From Prauserella alba (lineage in GTDB: Bacteria > Actinomycetota > Actinomycetes > Mycobacteriales > Pseudonocardiaceae), in the NCBI RefSeq assembly GCF_024171735.1, contig NZ_JAMTCH010000004.1, positions 1,302,001 through 1,366,000 on the forward strand: a stretch of 64,000 nucleotides of DNA. The letters run 5' to 3'. Made by a program: the position numbers and the translations under genes. The notes below the pieces were generated by a model, which was not told the DNA's origin, did not search any database, and was given only the letters and a program-made list of their open reading frames with translations. This document shows, piece by piece, positions 63,917 through 64,000 of the stretch (position 1 is the first letter of the stretch; each line of letters starts with the position of its first letter).

Positions 63917-64000
63917 CCACCCGACCGGCCTAACCGCCGACCACCCCCGACCGGCCGAAGCACCTGGTCCGATCGGCAGATCGGGCGGGCCGGCGAGACC

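Overview
This window is very GC-rich actinobacterial chromosome. Start codons are often GTG, genes run in tight same-strand groups with 4-nt stop/start overlaps, and several genes look leaderless. Gene content and order match the Mycobacterium tuberculosis chromosome from about Rv3669 to Rv3683 (holin-like protein, EphE-like hydrolase, MarP, Nudix, TlpA-like protein, Nth, Rv3675-like protein, Crp, MBL hydrolase, RidA, DUF4177, two Get3-like ATPases, WhiB4, PonA2, metallophosphoesterase) and then in part Rv3708c-Rv3721c (asd, ask, leuA, recR, YbaB, Ami1-type amidase, dnaX, with the SRP RNA beside it). The repeats and the XRE/DUF397 pair point to the Pseudonocardiaceae (Saccharomonospora, Prauserella or Amycolatopsis type). 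That placement is inference; no rRNA is present.

Layout. 1-4.8 kb: end of a holin-like protein, an alpha/beta hydrolase, and a TetR regulator with a two-gene ABC exporter laid out like mycobacterial RaaS/Rv1218c/Rv1217c. 5-8.3 kb (minus): nth-tlpA-nudix-marP, every junction overlapping. 8.4-9.9 kb: small membrane protein and Crp. 9.9-10.7 kb: an 830-bp stretch with hairpins and no convincing gene. 10.75-14.5 kb: MFS permease, MBL hydrolase, Nudix hydrolase and a DUF1059 fusion. 14.7-17.4 kb (minus): DUF4177, RidA and two paralogous unknown proteins. 17.4-19.9 kb: small membrane protein and two Get3-like ATPases. 19.9-24.1 kb: whiB4, ponA2, metallophosphoesterase and tRNA-Pro(CGG). 24.4-37.3 kb: an accessory zone with a secreted sugar dehydrogenase-LamG protein, a LamG-like secreted protein under a perfect LacI-type palindrome, a K+ channel, an S9 peptidase, Dps, an FMN reductase, an esterase, a second MFS permease, a lipoprotein and a methyltransferase. 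37.5-43.4 kb: asd-ask, nitroreductase, membrane protein and leuA with a leucine attenuator. 43.6-46.1 kb: LysR/EamA pair and a deletion scar holding two gene remnants. 46.1-52 kb (minus): a five-gene dipeptide ABC transporter. 52.2-57.5 kb: P-loop kinase, recR, ybaB, amidase, dnaX and 4.5S RNA. 57.6-59.4 kb: DUF397, an orphan small ORF and an XRE-DUF5753 regulator. 59.5-63.9 kb: gnd, a Trk/Ktr potassium pair and a GNAT acetyltransferase.

The genes mostly serve envelope and stress homeostasis (MarP, PonA2, Ami1-type amidase, WhiB4, Crp, Get3-like ATPases, Dps, potassium uptake), aspartate-family and leucine synthesis (ask, asd, leuA), DNA repair and replication (nth, recR, dnaX), and oligopeptide uptake.

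The most unusual thing is non-coding. An undescribed family of palindromic repeats (core GCGTTGAGTGC plus a GTGCCC(C/T)TGGGGGC arm) occurs at six places. Five lie between convergent genes. Two are composite head-to-head doublets with an inverted cttcccc/ggggaag-type pair inside, as in REP/BIME elements. A second family built on CGTGTTGCG (four copies at an exact 21-bp period near 24.2 kb, two more near 43.5 kb) and a third built on GTGAGAGGTGGACACCGG also occur.
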